Below, piece by piece: positions 16,297 through 24,225 of a stretch of 45,997 nucleotides of DNA; the first letter of the stretch is position 1, and every line of letters begins with the position of its first letter. Origin of the DNA: JABDPF01 sp036351575 (GTDB lineage Bacteria > Pseudomonadota > Gammaproteobacteria > Xanthomonadales > SZUA-36); contig JAZBPJ010000064.1 in assembly GCA_036351575.1 (NCBI GenBank), positions 1 through 45,997 of the forward strand, written 5' to 3'. The position numbers and the translations under genes were made by a program. Below the pieces are notes generated by a model. It was given only the letters and a program-made list of their open reading frames with translations, made no database searches and was not told where the DNA came from.

Positions 16297-17241
16297 ATGG
16301 ATCCGGCATATTCCGTCATCATCTTCACTTCCTCTTCAGGCGCCGGTTACGGCCTGCTGGTGTGGCTGGCGCTGGCGCGCCTGACCCAGGCCTGGGAGAT
16401 CGGGCCGATCACGGCGACGGTCGCCTGTCTCGTGGCGCTTGCGCTGGTAACGGCCGGCCTGATGTCTTCCACTTTCCACCTGGGCCACCCCGAACGGGCG
16501 TGGCGGGCGTTCACCCAGTGGCGCAGTTCGTGGCTGAGCCGCGAGGGTGTGGCGGCCGTTCTGACCTACCCGGCTGCGCTGGTCTTTACCGCCGGCTGGC
16601 TGTGGGCCGGCATTTCTTCGACCCTGATGTCGGTGGCCGCCCTGGCAACCCTCGTTCTGTCGCTGACAACGGTATTCACCACGAGCATGATTTATGCCTC
16701 CCTGAAGACCATCCCGCGCTGGAGCAATGGTTTCGTGACGCCGCTGTATCTGGCTTTTTCGCTCGCCAGCGGGGGGCTGCTGTTTTCGATCGCGCTCAGC
16801 ATCTCCAACATGGCCGACTTCACGACCCTGCTGTTGCTGGGTCTCGTCATACTGGTGGCCTGGGCATTGCAGTGGTACTACTGGCGCTATATCGACAGCG
16901 CGCAAGCGCAGAGCGATACCGGGACCGCCACCGGCCTGGGATACCTGGGTGAAGTGCGTCAACTGGAGGCGCCCCACACAGCGGAGAATTACCTTCTCAA
17001 GGAAATGGGCTACCAGGTTGCCCAGAAACATGCGTCCCGGCTGCGGCGTTTCGCATTGCTGTGCGGTTTCCTGGTCCCCGCGATCCTGCTGTTCCTGGCT
17101 GGCAGCACCTCGGGAATTCTCCAGGTGCTGCTGCTGCTCCTGGCAACCATTGCCGGTTTGACCGGGGTCGTGGTCGAACGCTGGCTGTTCTTTGCCGAGG
17201 CCAGGCACGTGGTGACCCTGTTTTATGGCCGCAGCGTCTGA
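16297..17241 (+). CDS. soeC: Sulfite dehydrogenase membrane anchor SoeC (DmsC family)
   Basis: Integral membrane subunit of 314 residues with about eight hydrophobic segments and no cysteine-rich motifs, matching the DmsC-type anchor of SoeABC rather than the NrfD/PsrC type. The N-terminus (DPAYSVIIFTSSSGAGYG) and the STFHLGHPERAWRAFTQWRSSWLSREG blocks are characteristic of DmsC anchors (the latter binds quinone in the family). A very strong ribosome site (GGAGGAAGG) lies upstream of the ATG, 16 bp after soeB. A terminator follows. Confidence 0.87.
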   Translation: MDPAYSVIIFTSSSGAGYGLLVWLALARLTQAWEIGPITATVACLVALALVTAGLMSSTFHLGHPERAWRAFTQWRSSWLSREGVAAVLTYPAALVFTAGWLWAGISSTLMSVAALATLVLSLTTVFTTSMIYASLKTIPRWSNGFVTPLYLAFSLASGGLLFSIALSISNMADFTTLLLLGLVILVAWALQWYYWRYIDSAQAQSDTGTATGLGYLGEVRQLEAPHTAENYLLKEMGYQVAQKHASRLRRFALLCGFLVPAILLFLAGSTSGILQVLLLLLATIAGLTGVVVERWLFFAEARHVVTLFYGRSV

Positions 17242-17272
17242 TTCTTATATCGAGCGACAAAAAATCAAGCAC

Positions 17273-17303
17273 AAAAAAACCCCGCCGTTCGGCGGGGTTT
17301 TTT
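17273..17303. terminator. Bidirectional intrinsic terminator between soeC and the cold-shock gene
   Basis: An 8-bp GC stem (CCCCGCCG 17280-17287, complement 17290-17297) with a TT loop is flanked by a run of seven A and a run of six T. It serves soeC (+) and the cold-shock gene (-). Confidence 0.9.
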
Positions 17304-17317
17304 CATCGACCGCAGTT

Positions 17318-17524
17318 TTAACCTGCGGGCATGACGTTTGATGCCTGTGGTCCTTTCGGGCCGTCTTCGACGTCAAACTCGACAGCCTGACCTTCCGCCA
17401 GGGTGCGGAAACCGTCGGCCTTGATAGCCGAGAAGTGGACGAAAACGTCCTTTCCGCCTTCGGTGGGAGAAATAAAACCGAATCCCTTGGATTCGTTGAA
17501 CCACTTTACAGTGCCTGTTGCCAT
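17318..17524 (-). CDS. CspA-family cold-shock protein
   Basis: A 68-residue single cold-shock (OB-fold) domain that binds single-stranded nucleic acid. RNP1 is KGFGFI (13-18) and RNP2 VFVHF (27-31). The length and sequence are typical of CspA/CspD-like RNA chaperones. The 260 bp upstream contain no gene and probably hold the promoter and a long 5' leader, as usual for csp genes; TTTTATAGAAT at 17567-17577 (minus strand) is a possible -10 region. Whether it is cold-induced or constitutive cannot be told. Confidence 0.95.
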   Translation of the reverse strand: MATGTVKWFNESKGFGFISPTEGGKDVFVHFSAIKADGFRTLAEGQAVEFDVEDGPKGPQASNVMPAG

Positions 17525-17785
17525 TATGAATTACCCGTTGTTGCTTAAAACGTAATGATCGCGCAATTCTATAAAATCAATGACAGGAGGTGCCGGGGCA
17601 GAAACTTCTGAATAGACCTTAAAGATGTGCAATCAATCCCTCGCTCTGGCCGGAATCGTTTCGATTCAGTAGTTGGTTAACAGCCAGAGTGTCACAGCAT
17701 ATCCGCGCATAACCTGAAACACAAGCAATTTCCGTGGGTTCGGTGATACTTGGATAAACGGAAACGCCTCGGATCAGCTCGTTTT
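17525..17785. other. Gene-free stretch between cspA-like gene and the CBS gene
   Basis: No coding sequence is evident. It contains the presumed leader and promoter of the cold-shock gene (minus strand) and a loose inverted repeat CTCTGGC/GCCAGAG (17644-17650 and 17683-17689). No clear intrinsic terminator for the nqr operon was found here. Confidence 0.4.
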
Positions 17786-18187
17786 CTACCCCTTGCCGCC
17801 CTTTTTGACGACGGCGCGAAGCACGTCCCTGCGGCTGATGATTCCAACCAGGCGATTGTTGTCCACCACGGGGTAGCGACGATAACTGCCGTGGATGAAT
17901 TTCTCGGCGATCGTGAGGATGTTCTGTTCGGGCGAGACCGATTCCGGATTCGGCGTCATGTAGTCGCGCACCAGGCCGTACGGCGTATCGTGGTATCCCG
18001 AGTGCAGCGCGACGCGCATGCAGTCCCTTTCCGTCAGGATACCGACGAGCCGGCCGTGCTCATCCAGTACCGGCGCACCGGAAATTCCGTTGGCCACCAG
18101 GAATCGCGTCGCCGCCAGGATGTCGAGATTGAGGTCCACTGACTGGACCTTGCGGCTCATGTGGTCTTTGACGAAGAGTGATTTCAT
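17786..18187 (-). CDS. CBS-domain protein at the end of the nqr operon
   Basis: A 133-residue protein made of a tandem CBS pair (about 7-60 and 75-130), a module that usually binds adenine nucleotides. Typical segments are ATRFLVANGISGAPVLDEHGR and YRRYPVVDNNRLVGIISRRDVLRA. No enzymatic domain is attached. The ATG overlaps the nqrM stop by 4 bp, so it is the last gene of the cytochrome-nqr operon. A role as an energy or nucleotide sensor acting on the Na+ pump is possible but purely contextual. Confidence 0.88.
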   Translation of the reverse strand: MKSLFVKDHMSRKVQSVDLNLDILAATRFLVANGISGAPVLDEHGRLVGILTERDCMRVALHSGYHDTPYGLVRDYMTPNPESVSPEQNILTIAEKFIHGSYRRYPVVDNNRLVGIISRRDVLRAVVKKGGKG

Positions 18188-18366
18188 GCCGGTTCTCCTC
18201 TCTCCTCCGCCGTCCGTTCCGCGTTGGGGCAGTTGTCACAACGCGGCGCACCCGGCGGCTTGTGTCCGCAACCGCCCTGCAATGGCTTGCGGGCGATAAG
18301 CACACCCGCGCCCAGCAGCAGGGCGCTGACGGCAAATACGATCAATGTGACCAGGAACAGTTTCAT
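18184..18366 (-). CDS. nqrM: Na+-NQR maturation protein NqrM (DUF539)
   Basis: A 60-residue membrane protein: one N-terminal helix (2-25), the RKPLQGGCGH motif and three cysteines, Cys33, Cys43 and Cys46. In Vibrio, NqrM is needed to assemble the iron centre held by NqrD and NqrE, and the equivalent first cysteine (Cys33) is the essential one. The position directly after nqrF (3-bp gap) is the usual one. Confidence 0.9.
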   Translation of the reverse strand: MKLFLVTLIVFAVSALLLGAGVLIARKPLQGGCGHKPPGAPRCDNCPNAERTAEERGEPA

Positions 18367-18369
18367 CGC

Positions 18370-19593
18370 TCAGGTTCCGAAATCGTCGAACAGGATATTG
18401 TCGGGCTCGACGCCGAGATCGTCCAGCATCCGGTTGACCGCCGCGATCATCATCGGCGGACCGCACATGTAGTATTCACAGTCCTCCGGCGCCGGATGGT
18501 TTTCCAGGTAATGTTCGAAAAGCACCGAGTGGATGAATCCTTCCAGCCCCATCCAATCGTCTTCGGGCAGCGGATCGGAAAGCGCCAGGTGCCAGCTGAA
18601 ATTGGGGAACTCGCGTTCAAGCTCTTCGAATTCTTCAATGTAAAACGCCTCGCGCAGGCTGCGCGCACCGTACCAGAACGACATCTTGCGGTCGCTCTTC
18701 AGCCGCTTGAGCTGGTCGAAAATGTGCGAACGCATTGGCGCCATGCCTGCGCCGCCGCCGATGAATACCATCTCGTTGCCGGTTTCCCGCGCGTAGAACT
18801 CGCCGTACGGGCCGGAAACGGTGACCTTGTCGCCCGGTTTCAGGTTGAAGATGTAGGACGACATGATCCCCGTCGGCACCTTGTCCTGCAATTCCGGCGG
18901 CGGCGTCGCGATGCGCACGTTCAGCATCACGATATCGTCCTCTTCCGGGTAATTGGCCATCGAGTAGGCACGCATGGTGGGCTCGGTGACCACCGACTTC
19001 AGGTCAAAAAGACGGAAGCGTTCCCAGTCCCCGCGGTATTCTTCCTCGATATCGAACTCCGAGTAGGAAAGCTCGTGCGAAGGGCATTCGATCTGGATGT
19101 ATCCCCCCGCCCTGAAATCGAGCTTCTCCCCTTCGGGAAGCTGCAGGACCAGTTCCTTGATGAAGGTCGCCACGTTGGCGTTCGAACGCACCGTGCATTC
19201 CCACTTCTGTACGCCGAACACGTCTTCGGGCACCTCGATCTTCATATCCTGCTGTACGGAAACCTGGCAGGCCAGCCGTTCACCGGTCGCCGCCTCGCGC
19301 TTGGTGATGAGCGATTCCTCGGTCGGCAGCAGGGAACCGCCGCCGTCCAGGACCTTGACGCGGCATTGTCCGCAGGTGCCGCCGCCACCGCAGGCCGACG
19401 GAACGAAAATGCCTTCATCGGCGAGCGTACCGAGCAGTTTTCCCCCGACCGGCGCCGCGATGTCCCGTTCGGAATTGACATTGATCGTAATGTCACCGGG
19501 CGGAATCAGCCTGGCGCGAATCCACAGGATCGTGAGCGCCAGCACGCCCATGATGACGGTGAAAAGCAGGATCGCGTAGAGAATCTCCAACAT
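18370..19593 (-). CDS. nqrF: Na+-translocating NADH:quinone reductase subunit F
   Basis: NADH-oxidising subunit, 407 residues. An N-terminal membrane helix (3-26) is followed by a ferredoxin-like [2Fe-2S] domain with Cys68, Cys74, Cys77 and Cys109, then a ferredoxin-reductase module with the FAD motif RAYSMANYP and nucleotide-binding GGGAGMAPMR and YMCGPPMM. The C-terminus DNILFDDFGT is the family's usual ending. All cofactor residues expected are present. It is separated from nqrE by 9 bp. Confidence 0.97.
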   Translation of the reverse strand: MLEILYAILLFTVIMGVLALTILWIRARLIPPGDITINVNSERDIAAPVGGKLLGTLADEGIFVPSACGGGGTCGQCRVKVLDGGGSLLPTEESLITKREAATGERLACQVSVQQDMKIEVPEDVFGVQKWECTVRSNANVATFIKELVLQLPEGEKLDFRAGGYIQIECPSHELSYSEFDIEEEYRGDWERFRLFDLKSVVTEPTMRAYSMANYPEEDDIVMLNVRIATPPPELQDKVPTGIMSSYIFNLKPGDKVTVSGPYGEFYARETGNEMVFIGGGAGMAPMRSHIFDQLKRLKSDRKMSFWYGARSLREAFYIEEFEELEREFPNFSWHLALSDPLPEDDWMGLEGFIHSVLFEHYLENHPAPEDCEYYMCGPPMMIAAVNRMLDDLGVEPDNILFDDFGT

Positions 19594-19602
19594 GACCGTC
19601 TC

Positions 19603-20211
19603 CTAGAACACGATTCCCGCGATGCCCATGAATGCCAGTGACAGCAGGCCCGTGGTGACGAAAGTGATGCCCAGTCCATCGAGTCCGTCAGGAATATCGC
19701 TGTAACGCATTTTTTCCCGAAGGCCTGCGAGCGCGATGATGGCAAGGGCCCAGCCGACACCCACGCCCAGACCGTAGGCTACGCTTTGCATGAAAGTGTA
19801 ATCGCGCTGAACCATGAACAGCGAAGCACCCAGGATCGCGCAGTTCACGGTCAGCAGCGGCAGGAAGATTCCCAGTGACTGGTACAGTGCCGGAAAAAAC
19901 CGCTGCAGGATGATTTCCAGGATCTGGATCATCGCCGCGATCACCGCGATCTGGCTCAACAGGCCGAGAAACGCAAAATCCATGTCGCCCAGGCCGGCCC
20001 AGGCGAGCGCGCCCTGCTTGAGCAGCAGGTTGTAAATCAGGTTGTTGACGGGAACGCTGATCGCTTCAACGACGACGACCGCGAAACCCAGGCCGATCGT
20101 GGTTTTTACTTTCTTTGATACCGCCAGGAAGGTGCACATGCCCAGGAAATAGGCCAGGGCGAGGTTCTCCATGAAAACCGAGCGGAAAAAGACATCAAAA
20201 AATGCGCTCAT
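19603..20211 (-). CDS. nqrE: Na+-translocating NADH:quinone reductase subunit E
   Basis: A 202-residue membrane subunit with six predicted helices, homologous to NqrD and RnfA. Cys26 (YFLGMCTFLA) and Cys124 (TVNCAILGAS) are the conserved half-helix cysteines that, with those of NqrD, hold the intramembrane iron centre. The ATG overlaps the nqrD stop by 4 bp. Confidence 0.97.
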   Translation of the reverse strand: MSAFFDVFFRSVFMENLALAYFLGMCTFLAVSKKVKTTIGLGFAVVVVEAISVPVNNLIYNLLLKQGALAWAGLGDMDFAFLGLLSQIAVIAAMIQILEIILQRFFPALYQSLGIFLPLLTVNCAILGASLFMVQRDYTFMQSVAYGLGVGVGWALAIIALAGLREKMRYSDIPDGLDGLGITFVTTGLLSLAFMGIAGIVF

Positions 20212-20867
20212 GCTCGTTTCTCCCGGTTAGGCAGCGGGATCGGTTTGAAGTCGGGTTCCTCGTTCTGCTCAGGTTTCCACGCGCGAATGGCCCAGATCAG
20301 GAATCCGATTATGAAGAAGGCGCTGGGCGCCAGCAGGAACAGGTTGTTTTCCTGGAACCAGCCCCCTTCGTGCGCCAACCTGAAGATCTGCCTCCCCATC
20401 AGCGACCCGGCTCCGAACAACTCCCTGATGAACGCGACGGTAATCAGCACCAGGCTGTAACCGAAGCCGTTGCCCAGGGCATCGAGGGTGCTGACCTTGA
20501 TTCCGTTGCTCATGGCGCAGGCCTCGGCCCGGCCGAGCACGATGCAGTTCGTTACGATCAGCGCCACGTAAACGCTGAGCGTGCGCGCCGCATCCGGCAT
20601 GTAGGCTTTCAGGAACTGGTCGATGACCGTCACGGACGAGGCGATGATGGTGATCTGCACGATCAGGCGAACGCTGGACGGCAAGTGGTGGCGGACCGCG
20701 CTGATCGCGACGTTTGAAATGATCAGCACGATGGTCAGCGACACGCTCATGATCAGCGAAGACGTCAGCGAATTCGTGATCGCGAGCGCCGAGCAAATGC
20801 CAAGAACGTGCAGCGTGATCGGGTTCTTGTTGATCAGCGGATCGGTCAGTGTCTGATTGAGGGCCAT
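20208..20867 (-). CDS. nqrD: Na+-translocating NADH:quinone reductase subunit D
   Basis: A 219-residue membrane subunit with six helices, related to RnfE. Cys25 (LGICSALAIT) and Cys108 (VTNCIVLGRAEACA) match the conserved iron-ligand cysteines. The reading starts 6 bp after nqrC, in the usual operon order. Confidence 0.97.
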   Translation of the reverse strand: MALNQTLTDPLINKNPITLHVLGICSALAITNSLTSSLIMSVSLTIVLIISNVAISAVRHHLPSSVRLIVQITIIASSVTVIDQFLKAYMPDAARTLSVYVALIVTNCIVLGRAEACAMSNGIKVSTLDALGNGFGYSLVLITVAFIRELFGAGSLMGRQIFRLAHEGGWFQENNLFLLAPSAFFIIGFLIWAIRAWKPEQNEEPDFKPIPLPNREKRA

Positions 20868-20873
20868 CGGGAA

Positions 20874-21674
20874 TTACCCTCCATCCCGCGTCGGCGGGTT
20901 TTCTTTCAGGTTGTCAAAAAAGGGCTTGTAACCGTGCGGGCCAAACCAGTAATTGATCAGCGCCGTTACCGCATTGCCGGTGATGGTTGCGCCAGTGATG
21001 CCGTCTACCTGGAAAGGCGCATGAACGGAATTGGCGTCGACCTCACCCTCGGCGACCCTGAAGCGGGGCACGCCGACGTCGTCGTAAACCTGCTTGCCGC
21101 TCCAGGTTTCCAGCCAATGGGGATGCGTGATCTGGTCGCCGAGCCCGGGCGTTTCATTCTGCTCGTAAAACGCCATGCCGGCGATGGTCACGAGGTCCGG
21201 CTCCAGCGCGATGTAGCCGTACAGCATCGACCACATGCCCGCGCCGCGCACCGGCAGAACGATGCGGTCCAGTGCATCACCGTCCCAGACAAGATAGATC
21301 ACGGCATAACGGCTGCGGCGGCTCAGCTGTGCGGTATCCAGTTCTGCAGGAACGGCGACGCCCAGTTCCGGGTCGGCCACGGCCCGGCGCTGATTAAAGG
21401 TCCAGGGGTCGAGTGAATCGTCGAAGCGGCCTTCTTCGAGGTCGACAGTGCGTGCATCCAGCGACTTGAACAGCTCAAGCAATTCGTCGTCATCAGGAAC
21501 GGTATCAGACGGCAACAGACCCGTAATCGACATGATGTTGCGGCTGCGGTCGAGCAACTGGTTGTTGAGCTGCACGGGGCGCAGCACGACCACGGCAGCG
21601 GAAACCAGCGACGAACAGACGATCGCGGTAATCAATACGACCAAAACGGCCTTGATGGAGGAATCATTACTCAT
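20874..21674 (-). CDS. nqrC: Na+-translocating NADH:quinone reductase subunit C
   Basis: A 266-residue subunit with one N-terminal membrane helix (8-32) and a periplasmic FMN-binding domain. The flavinylation motif is intact: DGITGAT (224-230) fits the Dxx(S/T)GAT signature, and Thr230 should carry the covalently bound FMN attached by an ApbE transferase. No apbE gene is in the window. It overlaps nqrB by 8 bp. Confidence 0.96.
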   Translation of the reverse strand: MSNDSSIKAVLVVLITAIVCSSLVSAAVVVLRPVQLNNQLLDRSRNIMSITGLLPSDTVPDDDELLELFKSLDARTVDLEEGRFDDSLDPWTFNQRRAVADPELGVAVPAELDTAQLSRRSRYAVIYLVWDGDALDRIVLPVRGAGMWSMLYGYIALEPDLVTIAGMAFYEQNETPGLGDQITHPHWLETWSGKQVYDDVGVPRFRVAEGEVDANSVHAPFQVDGITGATITGNAVTALINYWFGPHGYKPFFDNLKENPPTRDGG

Positions 21675-22851
21675 GGTCCATCTCCTGCAACCGCTTGCGG
21701 CGTTTTCGAATATTGAGTTCGGTCACCGTGTAGTCGATCAGCGGTGAGAACAGGCTGGCCAGCAGGATCGCGAAAATGATGCCTTCGTAGTGTGAAGGAT
21801 TGCCCACGCGGATGAGCACCGTCAGGCCGCCGACGAGCAGGCCGAAGCCCCAGCGCCCTGGATCCGTCATCGGCCCCGCAACCGGGTCGGTGGCCAGGAA
21901 CACCGTGCCGAACATGAATCCTCCGAGAATCATGTGCCAGTACCAGGGAAGCGAGAACAGCGGGTGCTCCGGCGCAACGGCATTGAAGATCGCGGTGACC
22001 ACGATCAGACCGATGATGGACCCGAGGATAATGCGCCAGGAGGCCATCCCGGACCAGACCAGGAACACGGCGCCCAGCAACGCTCCGAAGGTTGAAACAA
22101 CCCCCATCGATCCGGGCCGGTCGCCGAAGAACATGTGCCAGTAAGAGTAATCGACGGCGGGCACGACCCTCAGGCCGCCCTCGTCGGTAATCAGCTCCAG
22201 CACGGTGGGTTGGTCGTAACCGGCTACCGGCACCCAGGCGCCCTCGGAAAACAGTATCTGCGGGTAAGAGAAAACCAGGAACGTCAGCCCCAGCAGCGCC
22301 GGGTTGACGAGATAGCGCCCGGAGCCGCCGTAGATCAACTTGCCTACGATGATTCCGAAAGTCATGCCCAGCGCGACCTGGTACAGCGGTACCGTCGCCG
22401 GCAGGATCAGTGCAAACAGCCAGGCGATGGCGAGCAGGCCTTCGTCGACCCGCCGCTTCCGGCCCGCCGCGAACACGGCTTCCCAGAACGCACCCGCGAC
22501 CAGGGCGGTCAGGAACACCGGCAGAAAGAACAGCAAGCCATGCAGAAAACACGCCAGGATATTCGAAGGATTGAATCCCACGCCCATCGCCAGCAGTATT
22601 TCCGCTCGCCATCCGGCCGGGCGGATGATATCGAGATCGAGCAGCGCCAGGTTGGTCTGGTGCCCGAGGCTCCAGAGACCGATGACCATGGCCGGCAGCG
22701 TGGCGATGACGAAGTAGTTCCACATGCGCTGCACGTTGTTGGCGTCCCGGATGTGCGGCGCCGTGCGGGTCACTGTGTGTGATGACCACAGGAAACGGCC
22801 GCCCAGGGTCCGGAAGGCCTCGGTGAAATCCTTGAGAAACTCGTTCATCAC
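21667..22851 (-). CDS. nqrB: Na+-translocating NADH:quinone reductase subunit B with altered flavinylation site
   Basis: A 394-residue, ten-helix membrane subunit that carries riboflavin and one covalent FMN in studied enzymes and forms the Na+ path. Overall similarity is clear (GGSGRYLVNPALLG, DRPGSMGVVSTF, ASWRIILGS, LPWYWHMILGGF, LATDPVAGPMTD). The position of the Vibrio flavinylation motif DGYSGAT is occupied, in a gap-free alignment from NPAL onward, by AGYDQPT (210-216): the acceptor Thr216 is kept, but the Asp, Ser, Gly and Ala recognised by ApbE are replaced. No other Dxx(S/T)GAT occurs in the protein. It overlaps nqrA by 4 bp. Confidence 0.95.
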   Translation of the reverse strand: MMNEFLKDFTEAFRTLGGRFLWSSHTVTRTAPHIRDANNVQRMWNYFVIATLPAMVIGLWSLGHQTNLALLDLDIIRPAGWRAEILLAMGVGFNPSNILACFLHGLLFFLPVFLTALVAGAFWEAVFAAGRKRRVDEGLLAIAWLFALILPATVPLYQVALGMTFGIIVGKLIYGGSGRYLVNPALLGLTFLVFSYPQILFSEGAWVPVAGYDQPTVLELITDEGGLRVVPAVDYSYWHMFFGDRPGSMGVVSTFGALLGAVFLVWSGMASWRIILGSIIGLIVVTAIFNAVAPEHPLFSLPWYWHMILGGFMFGTVFLATDPVAGPMTDPGRWGFGLLVGGLTVLIRVGNPSHYEGIIFAILLASLFSPLIDYTVTELNIRKRRKRLQEMDHE

Positions 22852-24209
22852 CCTTCTCTCTCGATCTGGTCGAGGTTGATACGAAGGACGGTGCCGTAGT
22901 CAATCTTGGCCGGGCACACGAAGGAGCACAGCGCCAGATCTTCCTCGTCCAGTTCAAGGCAGCCGAGCGCCTGCGCCTGGTCGGTATCCTTGACCAGCAG
23001 GGCGCGGAACAGCGGCGACGGCAATATGTCCAGCGGCATCACTTTTTCAAATGCACGCGTCGGAATCATCCCCGTGAAACGGCCGTTCTGCGCGGTGGTG
23101 ATATTGAAACGGCGCTGGTGGCCGGCTTGCCGCAAGAAGGTTCGAGCCGCGCTGTAACGCCAGGGCGTCACGCCGGTCCAGCCGAAAAGGTGCCGGTCTC
23201 CGCCCTCGGGAATCGCCGAAACCTGGTCGTGGTATCGACCGAGCCAGGCCAGGTCACCGCTCGCGGTGCGGCCGCCGAGAACCGATCCGGAAATGATCCG
23301 GCAATCATCGGACCGGTCACTGAAAGCCGCCCTGATTTCCTCGATCGATGCGCCCAGCCGGGTACGAATCAGCCGGGGATTGCCCACGCCGACTCCGCCA
23401 AGCGCGATGACGCGGTTGCAGTCCAGGCGACCCGTTTTGAACAGCGTTCCGATTGCGATGACGTCCTGGTAACCGATATGCCACACGGACCGCTTCGGAC
23501 CCACCCGGTCAAGGAACTGAATATGGGTTCCCGGCAGCCCGGCCGGGTGTGGCCCGGTAAACTCGGCATGCTTCACACGGTCCGACTCGGGACTCGGAAA
23601 AATCCAGTCAGACCCGGTGCAAAGAAATACGGGCCCCGTCGTCAGGCGCGCCATGATATCCAGCCCGGTTGTGAAAGCATCGACGTGCTCGGCGATGATC
23701 ACGCGCGGGTCAGCGGCCAGCGGCCGCGTATCGATGGCCGTCACGAAGATCGACCGCGGCGCAGCGTCCGGGTCCGGTACCCGGCTGAAAGGCCGCTGCC
23801 GAAACGCGGTCCACAAGCCGGTCTCGCGCAGACGGTCCGTAACCTCGTCGCGGTCCATCCGTGCAACGCGGTTGCGGCTCATCGGACTATAGAGTTCGAC
23901 GCTGCCTTCCTTATCGCCGAGGCGCACGACCACCGAGTGCAGCGCACGGCGGGGGCCGCGATTGATCGCGACCACTTCGCCCGAACCCGGCGAACAGAAT
24001 GGAATGCCGGGCCGGTGCTTGTCGATGAACAGCGGTTGTCCCAAACGAACCGACTCGCCTTCCTTGACGAGCAGGCGAGGTTTCAGTCCGACGTAGTCGA
24101 GGCCGCTCAACGCAACGTGGCGGATTTCCGGCCCATCGTGGATGGTTTGCTCCGGACGGCCCGCGACAGGTACGTTAAGACCTTGCTTGATCCTGATATT
24201 GGCGTTCAA
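22848..24209 (-). CDS. nqrA: Na+-translocating NADH:quinone reductase subunit A
   Basis: Soluble cytoplasmic subunit of the Na+ pump, 453 residues, close to the Vibrio length. Recognisable segments: the N-terminal IRIKQGLNVPVAGRP, PRLLVKEGESVRLGQPLF, FCSPGSGEVVAINRGPRRAL, and the late CLELDEEDLALCSFVCPAKIDYG block near the C-terminus. It starts 16 bp after the stop of the six-haem cytochrome gene, suggesting they are one transcription unit. Confidence 0.97.
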   Translation of the reverse strand: MNANIRIKQGLNVPVAGRPEQTIHDGPEIRHVALSGLDYVGLKPRLLVKEGESVRLGQPLFIDKHRPGIPFCSPGSGEVVAINRGPRRALHSVVVRLGDKEGSVELYSPMSRNRVARMDRDEVTDRLRETGLWTAFRQRPFSRVPDPDAAPRSIFVTAIDTRPLAADPRVIIAEHVDAFTTGLDIMARLTTGPVFLCTGSDWIFPSPESDRVKHAEFTGPHPAGLPGTHIQFLDRVGPKRSVWHIGYQDVIAIGTLFKTGRLDCNRVIALGGVGVGNPRLIRTRLGASIEEIRAAFSDRSDDCRIISGSVLGGRTASGDLAWLGRYHDQVSAIPEGGDRHLFGWTGVTPWRYSAARTFLRQAGHQRRFNITTAQNGRFTGMIPTRAFEKVMPLDILPSPLFRALLVKDTDQAQALGCLELDEEDLALCSFVCPAKIDYGTVLRINLDQIEREG

Positions 24210-24225
24210 TGTTCCGGTTTCACTT

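Noticed and set aside
21667..22851. Alternative flavinylation motif elsewhere in NqrB
   Set aside because: The whole protein was scanned for Dxx(S/T)GAT or close forms; segments such as GSMGVVST and TDPVAG do not fit and align with other conserved positions.
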